The position numbers and the translations under genes are program-made. Below the pieces are notes generated by a model. It saw only the letters and a program-made list of their open reading frames with translations, was not told the DNA's origin and ran no database searches. Positions 12,940 to 20,290 of a stretch of DNA of 33,154 bases are shown here, in pieces (the first letter of the stretch is position 1; the number at the start of each line of letters is the position of its first letter). Source of the stretch: JBGOUV01 sp041477815. GTDB taxonomy: Bacteria > Acidobacteriota > Terriglobia > Bryobacterales > JACQDG01. The stretch spans positions 1 through 33,154 of the forward strand of contig JBGOUV010000017.1 of the NCBI GenBank assembly GCA_041477815.1. Direction: 5' to 3'.

Positions 12940-14802
12940 TTACAGCCTGTGAAAAGCTTTCAGGATCTCTTTCATGCTGTACCGCAGCACGATGGGCCGC
13001 CCGTGGGGACAGCTCATCGGGCAATCCGTCTTGGCCAGCTCTTCGAGCAGCCACTGCATCTTGCGCGGCTCGAGCGGCGTATTGATCTTGATGGCCGCAT
13101 GACAGGCGATCGAGGCGGCCACCTTACGCCGTACATCGTCCGGCGTCAGGCCGCGCAGCTCCTGATCCGGGGTATCTAGGACCTCGTGCAGCAGCTTCTC
13201 AATCTCCGGGGCCGTCACCCCCGCTGGGGCGGTCTTGACGGCGATGGTGCCCTGCCCGAACGGCTCCAGCTCGAATCCGGCGGCGGCCAGCTCCTCGGCC
13301 AGGCGCGCGAAGTTGATCTGCTGTTCGGCGGTCAGCCGGATCACCATGGGAACCAGAAGCTGCTGCCGCTCGGCGCCCCCCTGAGCCCTTTCCCGCAACA
13401 CCTTCTCGAACAGCACCCGCTCGTGGGCCACGTGCTGATCGATGATCCATAATCCATCCGGCCCGGTGGCCACGATGAAGCTGTCGCGCACCTGGCCGAG
13501 CGGACGCAGCTCCCCGAGCGACGCCAGGGACTCAAGGGGCGGCGCGTCAACCTCGACAAGTCTTCCCAAGTGCTCCGCCGCATCCGCTACCTCGATCGGA
13601 GGCCCCGTCGAAAAGTCGAAGCGCGGCGCCGGGAACGGGGAAGCCCGCAGCGCGAAGTCGGATACCGGCAGCGCCCCGTCCGCCTCTTCGAGCAGCATTG
13701 ACGCCTCTGATACCGGCAGGGCGGCCAGCGCCGGGGGCCGGGGCGACATAGGAAAGGCGGACACGGGCTTGGACTCGACCAACCGCTCCCGCACCAGGTC
13801 CCGCACCAGGTCATGCGCGAAGCTCTGGCGCCGGAAGCGCACCTCGGTCTTCGAGGGATGGACATTCACGTCCACTTCGTCGTAAGGAAACTCCAGGAAC
13901 AGCAGCGCGAACGGATAGCACCCGGCGGGCATCAGGTTGTAGTAGGCCGCCGAGATGGCGTGCAACAGCAGCCGGTCCCGGATCAGCCGCCGGTTGACGA
14001 AGATGTAGATCGAATTGCGGTTGGACTTCTGCACCTGCGGGCGCGACACAAACCCGCTCAGCCGGAAGACCTTCTCCTCGGGCGGATCCGGCGGCTCGGC
14101 CGGGAGGGTCAGCCGCTTCTCACAAGATCCCAAGTCCACCAGCTCCTCCAGGATCTCCGTACCGAATACTTGGAATACCCGCTCCCGCAGGGTTTCGACC
14201 GGCGTGGCATTCAGCAGCTCGCCGGTCCCCGAGGTCAGGCGGAACGACTTGTCGGGGTGAGCCAGGCTGTAGTGGGTGACGAACTGGGCGATATGGGACA
14301 GCTCGGTCTGCTCCGACCGCAAGAACTTCCTCCGCGCCGGCACGTTGAAGAACAGGTCCCGTACCAGGATGGTGGTGCCGGGCTCGCGGGCCAGCTCGGT
14401 GACGTTCAGCAGCCTGCCCCCGGCGATCTCGACGCGCGTTCCGGTGGTCTCCTGCCCGATGCGGGTGTCCAGCTCCACCCGCGAAACGGAAGCGATCGAA
14501 GGCAGCGCCTCGCCCCGAAACCCCAGCGTGGCAATCGATAACAGATCGCCGACATCGCGCAGTTTGCTGGTGGCGTGACGCTCGAACGCCAGCAAGGCGT
14601 CGTCCCGCAGCATCCCCACGCCGTCGTCGGACACCCGGATGAGGCGCTTGCCGCCCGACTCGACATCCACCGACACCCGGGAGGCCCCGGCATCCAGAGA
14701 GTTCTCCAGCAGTTCCTTGACCACGGAGGCCGGCCGCTCCACAACCTCTCCGGCGGCGATCTTGTTCGCTACCTGGTCGGGCAGGATGCGGATGAGGCCC
14801 AT
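12940..14802 (-). CDS. mutL: DNA mismatch repair protein MutL
   Basis: The 620-residue product is full length. The N-terminal GHKL ATPase has KELLENSLDAG (E33 catalytic, N34 for Mg), SDDGVGM (D60), the ATSK lid and GFRGEAL (94-100). The transducer domain follows, with VFVNRR-type and VNVHPSKTEVRF segments. After a variable linker (about 350-420) comes the C-terminal dimerisation/nuclease domain. It has DQHVAHERVLFE from D455 (the DQHA(x)2E(x)4E metal site with Val for Ala), ACHAAIK (566-572) and CPHGRP (598-603). This marks the endonuclease-competent MutL of bacteria without MutH. The transpeptidase gene ends just 1 bp upstream of its ATG, so they are probably co-transcribed. mutS is not in the window. 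Confidence 0.97.
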   Translation of the reverse strand: MGLIRILPDQVANKIAAGEVVERPASVVKELLENSLDAGASRVSVDVESGGKRLIRVSDDGVGMLRDDALLAFERHATSKLRDVGDLLSIATLGFRGEALPSIASVSRVELDTRIGQETTGTRVEIAGGRLLNVTELAREPGTTILVRDLFFNVPARRKFLRSEQTELSHIAQFVTHYSLAHPDKSFRLTSGTGELLNATPVETLRERVFQVFGTEILEELVDLGSCEKRLTLPAEPPDPPEEKVFRLSGFVSRPQVQKSNRNSIYIFVNRRLIRDRLLLHAISAAYYNLMPAGCYPFALLFLEFPYDEVDVNVHPSKTEVRFRRQSFAHDLVRDLVRERLVESKPVSAFPMSPRPPALAALPVSEASMLLEEADGALPVSDFALRASPFPAPRFDFSTGPPIEVADAAEHLGRLVEVDAPPLESLASLGELRPLGQVRDSFIVATGPDGLWIIDQHVAHERVLFEKVLRERAQGGAERQQLLVPMVIRLTAEQQINFARLAEELAAAGFELEPFGQGTIAVKTAPAGVTAPEIEKLLHEVLDTPDQELRGLTPDDVRRKVAASIACHAAIKINTPLEPRKMQWLLEELAKTDCPMSCPHGRPIVLRYSMKEILKAFHRL

Positions 14803-14803
14803 C

Positions 14804-15949
14804 TTACGGTCGCGGTTCGGTGGTCCTCAGGGCTGCAAAATAATTCTGCTCGGTCAGGGTGCGGTAGACTTTGCCGGCCACCTCGGCGGCCAAAGGGCCG
14901 TAGCTGCCGCGTCCGCCGCGCAGCATCACCACCACCGTGAGCTTGCTCCCCAGATCGTTGTACGAGGTGAACCACCCCAGCCGCGCCCCATTCTCGCTGC
15001 ACGTTCCGGTCTTGCCCAGGATCGGATCCACCGGATCGTAGGCCCGCCGCGCCGTCCCCCGCCGCACCGCCGCCGTCATCCCCGGCATGACCCCGGGAAT
15101 CAGGTGGGCGATATCCAGGCGCCGTTTTACCTTCGGAACGAAGTTCGCGATCTCTTCCTGGGTGCGGGGGTACTGCAGGTAGTAGAGGGTGCCGCCGTTG
15201 GCGATGGAGGCCGTGAAAGCGGCCTGCTGCAAGGGCGTCGCTTGGATGTCTTCCCCGAAACTGCACAGCCGCCCCACGCCGCCGTGCTTGGGCGGCGCCT
15301 CGGGGAAAGTTCCCACCTGCTCGCCGGGGATATTCCATCCCGCCTTCTCGCCGAAGCCGAACAACCGGGCATACTGGTTGACCTTCTCGAACCCCAGCCC
15401 CTCGCCCAAACGCGCGAAGAATACGTTGTTCGAGATGGCCAGGGCTTCGGTGAGGTCCATGAACCACTGCTTCCCCAGCCGCAGCTTGGTCTGCGGGCTG
15501 ATGATCCCCTCATTCAAGGCCGCCAGAGCCACCGGCAGCTTCACGGTCGAGCACGGGATGAAACCGCTGGCCAAGGCCAGCTTCTGGTTGACCATGCTCA
15601 GGATCCGGCCCGTGTTGGGGTCCACCACCAGCACAGCCCCGTTCAGCGGACCGAGCGCCTGCACCGCCGCCTGCCGCACGGTAAGATCTTCGCCGTCCAC
15701 CAAGTCGCCGGCCGTCGACTCGCCCAAAGACGACTCGGTCCACCGCTGCACCGCCGGAGCCTTGGCCACCGGCCGTCGCTTACCCTTGCTGCTCTTGGCT
15801 GGAGCCTTCGACGCCGTCGCCGGCATCGTGAGCTTCTGAACCTTAGCCGACTTGCGGACGGTGGGACGCCGATCGATCACGGCCGCCCAGCCCGCCCAAA
15901 GAAAAACGATCAGGCCAATCAAGAGAAGACGCACGCCAATTATTCTCAA
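14804..15949 (-). CDS. Penicillin-binding protein, transpeptidase domain
   Basis: The 381-residue product has one N-terminal membrane anchor (about residues 5-24), then a Lys/Ala/Pro-rich spacer (30-70), then a transpeptidase domain. The three penicillin-interacting motifs are present: S134-T-V-K137, S173-N-N and K313-T-G. QATPLQQAAFTASIANGG is the usual block before the third motif. The domain cross-links peptidoglycan stem peptides on the periplasmic side. The large N-terminal pedestal of FtsI/PBP2 is missing, so this is a compact class B-like PBP. TTG 15949 is the first start; GTG 15934 is also possible and neither has a strong ribosome site. The phosphatase gene ends 18 bp upstream on the same strand, suggesting a PP2C-PBP-mutL transcript. 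Confidence 0.88.
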   Translation of the reverse strand: MRIIGVRLLLIGLIVFLWAGWAAVIDRRPTVRKSAKVQKLTMPATASKAPAKSSKGKRRPVAKAPAVQRWTESSLGESTAGDLVDGEDLTVRQAAVQALGPLNGAVLVVDPNTGRILSMVNQKLALASGFIPCSTVKLPVALAALNEGIISPQTKLRLGKQWFMDLTEALAISNNVFFARLGEGLGFEKVNQYARLFGFGEKAGWNIPGEQVGTFPEAPPKHGGVGRLCSFGEDIQATPLQQAAFTASIANGGTLYYLQYPRTQEEIANFVPKVKRRLDIAHLIPGVMPGMTAAVRRGTARRAYDPVDPILGKTGTCSENGARLGWFTSYNDLGSKLTVVVMLRGGRGSYGPLAAEVAGKVYRTLTEQNYFAALRTTEPRP

Positions 15950-15967
15950 GGCTTTAGGGGTAAGAAG

Positions 15968-16732
15968 TCAAGTAGTAATCCCGTACCGGATCAGGACGCA
16001 GGATACGTTGTCCGGAGCCCCCTGCTCCTGGGCGCCCTGCACCAGGCGCTGCACTGCCCCTTCCAACTCCAATCCGGCCGCCAGCACCGACCCAATCCAG
16101 TCGTCCCCCACCACCCCGTGCAGGCCGTCGCTGGTAAGCAGCAACTGGTCCCCGCCGGCCAGCCGCCGTTCCAGAACCTGCACCTCGACGGTCTCCCGAA
16201 CCCCCGCCGCCTGGGTCAGGACGTTCCGCATGGGGTGCTGCGCGACATCGCTCGGCCGCAACGACCCCTGCCGCACCATGGCCCCCACCCAGGTGTCGTC
16301 CACGGTCAGGGTCTCCAGCCGCTCCCCGGAAAACAAATAAACCCGGCTATCGCCTACGCCGGCCACCGTGGCCACTCCATTCTCCAGCAGCACTGCCGCC
16401 ACGGTGGTGCCCATGCCGTCCATCTCCGGCATTTGGATCGCCCGCTCGAAAACCCTCCGGCTGGCCAGCCGGATCGCCGTAGAAAGCCGATTTTCGTTCG
16501 CCGACCTCTCGAAATCGTAGCCAAAAGGCCAGGTAATTTCCTGCGAATTCCGGGAAGCTTGGACGTAGGCCAGTATCCCTTCGGTGGCTAATTGGGCCGC
16601 CACCTCCCCATGCGTGTGCCCCCCCATGCCGTCGGCGACGACGTAGAGGCCCAGCGTGTCATCCGCCAGGATGCAGTCCTCGTTGTGTGGACGCACGCAA
16701 CCGGTATCAGACCAGCCGTACGAGCGAATCAC
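15968..16732 (-). CDS. PP2C-type Ser/Thr protein phosphatase (Stp/PrpC-like)
   Basis: All PP2C metal-binding blocks are present in order: RSYGWSDTGCVRPHNEDC, VVADGMGGHTHGE, GMGTTVAAVLL, GVGDSRVYLF, LLLTSDGLHG and APDNVSCVLI. The small soluble domain (254 residues from this start) is the kind that reverses Hanks-type kinase phosphorylation, often of cell-wall or division proteins. That fits the transpeptidase gene right downstream, though no kinase is in the window. The start is uncertain. I prefer GTG 16732, since family proteins begin close to RSYG and a TAAAAT box lies just upstream (16748-16743). ATG 16777 and GTG 16795 are alternatives. Confidence 0.92.
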   Translation of the reverse strand: MIRSYGWSDTGCVRPHNEDCILADDTLGLYVVADGMGGHTHGEVAAQLATEGILAYVQASRNSQEITWPFGYDFERSANENRLSTAIRLASRRVFERAIQMPEMDGMGTTVAAVLLENGVATVAGVGDSRVYLFSGERLETLTVDDTWVGAMVRQGSLRPSDVAQHPMRNVLTQAAGVRETVEVQVLERRLAGGDQLLLTSDGLHGVVGDDWIGSVLAAGLELEGAVQRLVQGAQEQGAPDNVSCVLIRYGITT

Positions 16733-16796
16733 GATCGTGACAATTTTACCCCCATTTGCCCCTGTTTGTGCGATCATTTTTGAGGGGTGCTCCACT

Positions 16797-17234
16797 ATGA
16801 ATCCGGCGCCGACTTACGACGACGTCAACCTTATTCTCCGTCTTTATGAGCTTCGCCGGGAACCGAAAATGCGCGAGGCCCGGGCCTGGTTCATCAGCTC
16901 CTACAAGCCCCAGACCATGGAGCAGCACCTGGCGCTGTGCCCTCCCGGTTCCGAGCCGAACGCTTTTTTCCGCATGGTCACCAGCTACTGGGACATGGTC
17001 GCCGGCTTTGTCACCAGCGGCGTGCTCCACCGGGAGCTGTTCTTCAAGAGCGGCCGGGAACTGCTTTTCGTCTGGGTGCGGATCGAGCACCTGGCGCCGC
17101 AATGGCGGGAGATGATGAAGAGCCCGCTGGTGGCTCGGGAAATCGAAACCGTCGCCCAAAGCTACATCCCATATTTGAACAGCCAAGGCCCGGAGATCTA
17201 CGAGTCGTTTCAAAAGATGGTTCGCGGGGTCTGA
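16797..17234 (+). CDS. DUF4760-like hypothetical protein
   Basis: The 145-residue soluble protein has no signal peptide. It is mostly helical by composition, with aromatic-rich stretches (FFRMVTSYWDMVAGFVTSGVLHRELFFKSGRELLFVWVRI, residues about 57-97). This resembles DUF4760 proteins of unknown role. The ATG at 16797 is preceded by GAGGGG, a usable ribosome site. It is divergent from the PP2C gene and convergent with the ABC permease, whose stop lies 4 bp beyond its own. I cannot give a function. Confidence 0.7.
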   Translation: MNPAPTYDDVNLILRLYELRREPKMREARAWFISSYKPQTMEQHLALCPPGSEPNAFFRMVTSYWDMVAGFVTSGVLHRELFFKSGRELLFVWVRIEHLAPQWREMMKSPLVAREIETVAQSYIPYLNSQGPEIYESFQKMVRGV

Positions 17235-17238
17235 GAAA

Positions 17239-18048
17239 TCAGAGCACGTCGGCGAAGCCCTTTTTCGTATGCCGAAAAAAGAGCCCCCCCGCCACAAACA
17301 TCCCCACCGCAAACGCCGCTAGCAGCGCCAGATCGCCCGCCGCCGGCAACCGCGTCGACAGGATGCTGGTCCGATATCCCCGCACCGCATACACCAGCGG
17401 ATTCAGCGCCGCCAGCCACCGCAGGTTCTCCGGAATCAAGTTCTCCGAAATGAAGATCGGCGTCAGCCAGAACCAAAACGTCAGCACCACCGACAACACC
17501 TGCGCCGTATCCCGCAAAAACACGTGCAGGCTCGACACCACCCACCCCATCCCCAAACTAAACAATCCGATCAAGACGAGGTAAACCGGCAACACGATTA
17601 ACATCGCGCTAACCCGGTTCAGCCACACCGCCACCGCGGCCACCACCAGCGCCAGCGACAAAAAGTGACTCAACAGGTTCGACAGAAAAATAGACACCGG
17701 CACAATCTCGGCCGGAAACACGCTCTTCTTGATAAGGTTCGAGTACTCCACCAGCGACGTAGCCGACCGCTGCACGGTCTCCTGAAACAGCAGCCAGGGC
17801 AGCATTCCCGTAAACAGGAAGATGGGGTAGTTGTCGGTCAACTGCCCCGGCTCCAGACGCATCTTCAAACAGTAGGTGAAGATGAACGTATAGGCCACCA
17901 GCAGCACCACCGGATGAATGATCCCCCAGATCCACCCCACCGCCGACCCCACAAACCGCTGCTGGAAGTCCCGCCGGACCAGTTGAAAGATGAGGCTGCG
18001 CTGGCGCACCAGATTTTGAAGAAACAGCGTACCCGGCAGACGCGGCAT
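17239..18048 (-). CDS. ABC-2 type polysaccharide export permease (Wzm/TagG-like)
   Basis: The 269-residue protein has six membrane segments and the ABC2_membrane pattern of polysaccharide and teichoic-acid exporters. An amphipathic N-terminus (LVRQRSLIFQLVRRDFQQRFVGSAVGWIWG) comes first, and the late LNPLVYAVRGYRTSIL block lies near residue 215. With a Wzt/TagH ATPase such permeases move lipid-linked glycans or large glycolipids across the inner membrane. No ATPase gene adjoins it on either side, which is unusual as the pair is normally adjacent. The ATG at 18048 lies 24 bp from the divergent GTG of the monooxygenase. AGGAG sits only three bases before the start, closer than ideal. Confidence 0.88.
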   Translation of the reverse strand: MPRLPGTLFLQNLVRQRSLIFQLVRRDFQQRFVGSAVGWIWGIIHPVVLLVAYTFIFTYCLKMRLEPGQLTDNYPIFLFTGMLPWLLFQETVQRSATSLVEYSNLIKKSVFPAEIVPVSIFLSNLLSHFLSLALVVAAVAVWLNRVSAMLIVLPVYLVLIGLFSLGMGWVVSSLHVFLRDTAQVLSVVLTFWFWLTPIFISENLIPENLRWLAALNPLVYAVRGYRTSILSTRLPAAGDLALLAAFAVGMFVAGGLFFRHTKKGFADVL

Positions 18049-18072
18049 CGGCTCCTATTTTACGATAGATCC
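18049..18072. promoter_or_regulatory. Candidate bidirectional promoter, two -10 boxes sharing one TA
   Basis: The 24-bp gap contains ATTTTACGAT (18057-18066). Plus strand: TACGAT (18061-18066), exactly six bases, then the GTG at 18073. Minus strand: TAAAAT (18062-18057), eight bases, then the ATG at 18048. Both hexamers share the TA at 18061-18062. With standard spacing, plus transcription would start on the GTG itself and minus transcription 2 nt before the ATG. No clear -35 elements were seen. Confidence 0.45.
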
Positions 18073-19311
18073 GTGCGCCACACGCTCATCGTAGGGGCCG
18101 GACCCGCGGGAGCGGGCCTCGCCTACCTGCTCGCCCGCCGCAACCTCCCGGTCACGCTCCTGGAGCGCCAAAACGACTTCGACCGTGAGTTCCGCGGCGA
18201 AGGTCTGATGCCCAGCGGCATCGACGCCTTCCGCCAGATGGGGCTCGCGGCCGAGCTGGACGCCGTACCGCACACCCGCCTGGTGTCGGCGGAGCTCTAC
18301 CGCGACCGCCGGCTGCTGTTCCGCTTCTCCTTCACCCCGGAGCAGCAACAGCGCTTCGGCATCCGCTTCATCTCCCAGCCCGCCCTGCTTGAAATGCTGG
18401 TGGCCCAGGCCTCCCGCTTCCCGGCCTTCCGCTTCGAGCGCGGCGCGCTGGTCCAGGACCTGATTTGGGAGAACGGCCGCGCCGCCGGCGTCCGGCTCTA
18501 CTCCCCCGACCACCAGCCGCGCGAGCTGCGCGCCGACTACATCATCGGCGCCGACGGCCGCGGCTCGACTCTCCGCCGCCTGGCCGGCCTCCACCAGGAG
18601 CGCCTGCCTCAAGCCTTCGACGTGGTGTGGTGCAAGGTCCCCCTGCCCGATTTCTTTGAGAACGGAACCCTGGCCCGCATCTACATCGGCCACGGACACT
18701 TCGCCTTCCTGTTCCCCGCCGCCGATGGCCGCCTCCAACTCGCCTGGATCATCCATAAGGGCACGTTCGGCGAGCTCAGCCGCCAGGGGATGGACCAGTG
18801 GATCGACGCCGTCGCCGGCCACGTCAGCCCGGAGCTGGCTGCCCATTTCCGCCGGCGCCGCCAGGACGTGACCCACCCTTTCCTGCTCAACGTGGTCTGC
18901 GATCACCTGGACCGGTGGACCGTCCCCGGCCTGCTCCTGATCGGAGACGCCTCGCATCCCATGTCCCCGGTCGGCGCCCAGGGCATCAATATCGCCCTGC
19001 GGGACGCCCTGGTTGCCGCCAACCACTTGATCCCCGTACTCGCCGGCGATCCCGGACCAGAGCAATGCGACGCCGCGGGGCGCCGTATCCAGGACGAGCG
19101 GCTGCCGGAAGTGATCGCCGTACAGCAACTGCAGCAGGGGCCGCCTCGCGTCCTGTTTCAGACGGCCTGGTGGAGCGGCCTCGCTCTGACCCTGTTTCCC
19201 CGGCTCCTGCGCACGGGCCTCCCCCAGCGGCTGCTGGGGCCGACTTTCGCTCGGTTCACCCAGGGCGTCACCACGGTTACTCTTAACCCGCACCGCCAGC
19301 CGGTTCCATAG
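18073..19311 (+). CDS. FAD-dependent monooxygenase (PHBH-type flavoprotein)
   Basis: The 412-residue product has the three flavin hydroxylase signatures: GAGPAGAG (8-15, ADP binding), GADGRGS (159-165, the DG motif) and GDASHPMSPVGAQGIN (291-306, the GD motif for the ribityl chain). These enzymes usually hydroxylate aromatic or polyketide substrates with NAD(P)H and oxygen; some of the fold (geranylgeranyl-reductase-like, halogenase-like) reduce or halogenate. No halogenase WxWxIP motif was seen. GTG 18073 is chosen because the Rossmann strand starts four codons later and a -10-like box lies six bases upstream. It is monocistronic, followed by a long dyad. The substrate is unknown. Confidence 0.88.
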   Translation: MRHTLIVGAGPAGAGLAYLLARRNLPVTLLERQNDFDREFRGEGLMPSGIDAFRQMGLAAELDAVPHTRLVSAELYRDRRLLFRFSFTPEQQQRFGIRFISQPALLEMLVAQASRFPAFRFERGALVQDLIWENGRAAGVRLYSPDHQPRELRADYIIGADGRGSTLRRLAGLHQERLPQAFDVVWCKVPLPDFFENGTLARIYIGHGHFAFLFPAADGRLQLAWIIHKGTFGELSRQGMDQWIDAVAGHVSPELAAHFRRRRQDVTHPFLLNVVCDHLDRWTVPGLLLIGDASHPMSPVGAQGINIALRDALVAANHLIPVLAGDPGPEQCDAAGRRIQDERLPEVIAVQQLQQGPPRVLFQTAWWSGLALTLFPRLLRTGLPQRLLGPTFARFTQGVTTVTLNPHRQPVP

Positions 19312-19316
19312 CCTGT

Positions 19317-19360
19317 GGCAGAAGTCACTGAGCGCCAATTGGCGCTCGATAACGTCTGCC
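19317..19360. repeat. 44-bp dyad with an 18-bp perfect palindrome core
   Basis: GGCAGA (19317-19322), seven bases, GAGCGCCAATTGGCGCTC (19330-19347), seven bases, TCTGCC (19355-19360), all centred on 19338.5. It starts 6 bp after the monooxygenase stop and lies between convergent genes. It could fold as a long hairpin that ends or protects transcripts from both sides, but has no T-tract. An operator or recombination site is the alternative. A smaller hairpin, GGGTT/AACCC, follows near 19369. Confidence 0.65.
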
Positions 19361-19437
19361 GAATCAAGGGTTTGCCGAACCCAAATCGAGGGGTGTGAGG
19401 TTTTGCCAGGGCTGATAGAGGGGGTGGGAGGCGTGTC

Positions 19438-20109
19438 CTACGGTCGTGGAGAGAGCGGAGCCCGCTCCACTTTCTCCAGCTTGGGGAAGATGTTGTTCGC
19501 CCGCGCCCACAGGGTGGCCTCCAGCCGGTCTTTCGCCCCGATTTTCGCGAACACCTTCCGAATATGCCACTTCACCGTGTCCGGACTGATGAACAGCAAC
19601 TCCGCGATCTGCCGGTTGGTGTGCCCTCCCCGCAGCAGCCCCAGGATCTCCCGCTCCCGGCTGGTCAGCAGATCGTCGGCGCCGGCCGCCGCCAGCGCCT
19701 GTTGCAGGGTCCGGGCCACCACCTGCCGGTCGGCCCAGATCTCACCCCGGGCCACCGCCTGGATCGCCTTTCTTAAGGTGTCTCCGGAGGCGTCTCCCGA
19801 CAGGTACCCGCTACACCCCAGCATCAACCACCGGCACACCGCCTCCTCGCTGTACTCGTCCGCCAGCACCAGTATGCGAAGGGGCTTTCCGAGCCGGGTG
19901 GTCTCCCGGAGGGCTTGCTCGTCGGCCTGGCGCAGTGCCGGGACCCCCACCAGCGCCACCACCGGGCGGCCGCCGGCCGCCCGTGCGAACAACTCCTCCA
20001 GGACGGGTACGGGCCGGCTTACTTCGAACTCGCCTTCCCCTTCCAGAAGGCGGGTCAGGGCCTCCCGGACCAAGGGCCGGGGGTCCACCACCAGAACCAG
20101 TATCGGCAT
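19438..20109 (-). CDS. LuxR/NarL-type response regulator with degenerate receiver
   Basis: The 223-residue protein pairs a receiver-like domain (about 1-125) with a LuxR-type helix-turn-helix (about 145-205; LTSREREILGLLRGGHTNRQIAELLFISPDTVKWHIRKVF). The receiver has lost key residues. Where NarL relatives have the phosphorylated Asp (VVLLDLRMP), this one reads VVALVGVPAL with no Asp. The switch Lys of GYLLKDAS is Gly (GYLSGDAS). Only one acidic pocket residue (D9) remains at the N-terminus. It therefore probably works without phosphorylation, by ligand, partner or expression level. GGGAG lies upstream of the ATG at 20109. It is divergent from the secreted His-rich protein gene, a likely target, and no kinase adjoins it. 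Confidence 0.88.
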   Translation of the reverse strand: MPILVLVVDPRPLVREALTRLLEGEGEFEVSRPVPVLEELFARAAGGRPVVALVGVPALRQADEQALRETTRLGKPLRILVLADEYSEEAVCRWLMLGCSGYLSGDASGDTLRKAIQAVARGEIWADRQVVARTLQQALAAAGADDLLTSREREILGLLRGGHTNRQIAELLFISPDTVKWHIRKVFAKIGAKDRLEATLWARANNIFPKLEKVERAPLSPRP

Positions 20110-20148
20110 GAGCTGCTCCCATTAGAATACCCTATTTTCAGTCATTTA

Positions 20149-20161
20149 GGAAGGACCTTCC
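20149..20161. repeat. Short inverted repeat in the regulator / secreted-protein spacer
   Basis: GGAAGG-a-CCTTCC (20149-20161) lies about 40 bp upstream of the regulator gene and 61 bp before the -35 of the divergent gene. It is a candidate operator for the LuxR-type protein. At 6 bp per arm, chance is possible. Confidence 0.35.
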
Positions 20162-20221
20162 CCCCCGCAGGCTAAGGTCTCCTGCCTACAAAGGTCGCGT
20201 AAAGGTTTTTTCATCTAGGAC

Positions 20222-20250
20222 TTGACTCTCCTTCCGGGCTACGTCATAAT
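20222..20250 (+). promoter_or_regulatory. Sigma-70-like promoter of the secreted His-rich protein
   Basis: TTGACT (20222-20227), 17-bp spacer, CATAAT (20245-20250), predicting a start near 20257 and a ~34-nt leader. AAGGAG (20277-20282) follows eight bases before the ATG. This is the best full promoter and ribosome-site pair in the window and suggests strong expression. Confidence 0.7.
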
Positions 20251-20290
20251 ACGGTGGGATTACGAACAACCCTCATAAGGAGAAACGTCC

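Noticed and set aside
12940..14802. MutL nuclease motif with Val for Ala (DQHV) as a sign of lost activity
   Set aside because: The metal-binding D, H and E residues and the ACHAAIK and CPHGRP motifs are intact; the change is conservative.
17665..18072. N-terminal extension of the monooxygenase frame back to 17665
   Set aside because: It is antisense to the ABC permease and composed of Arg/His/Gln-rich shadow sequence. The Rossmann start and -10 box fix the start at 18073.
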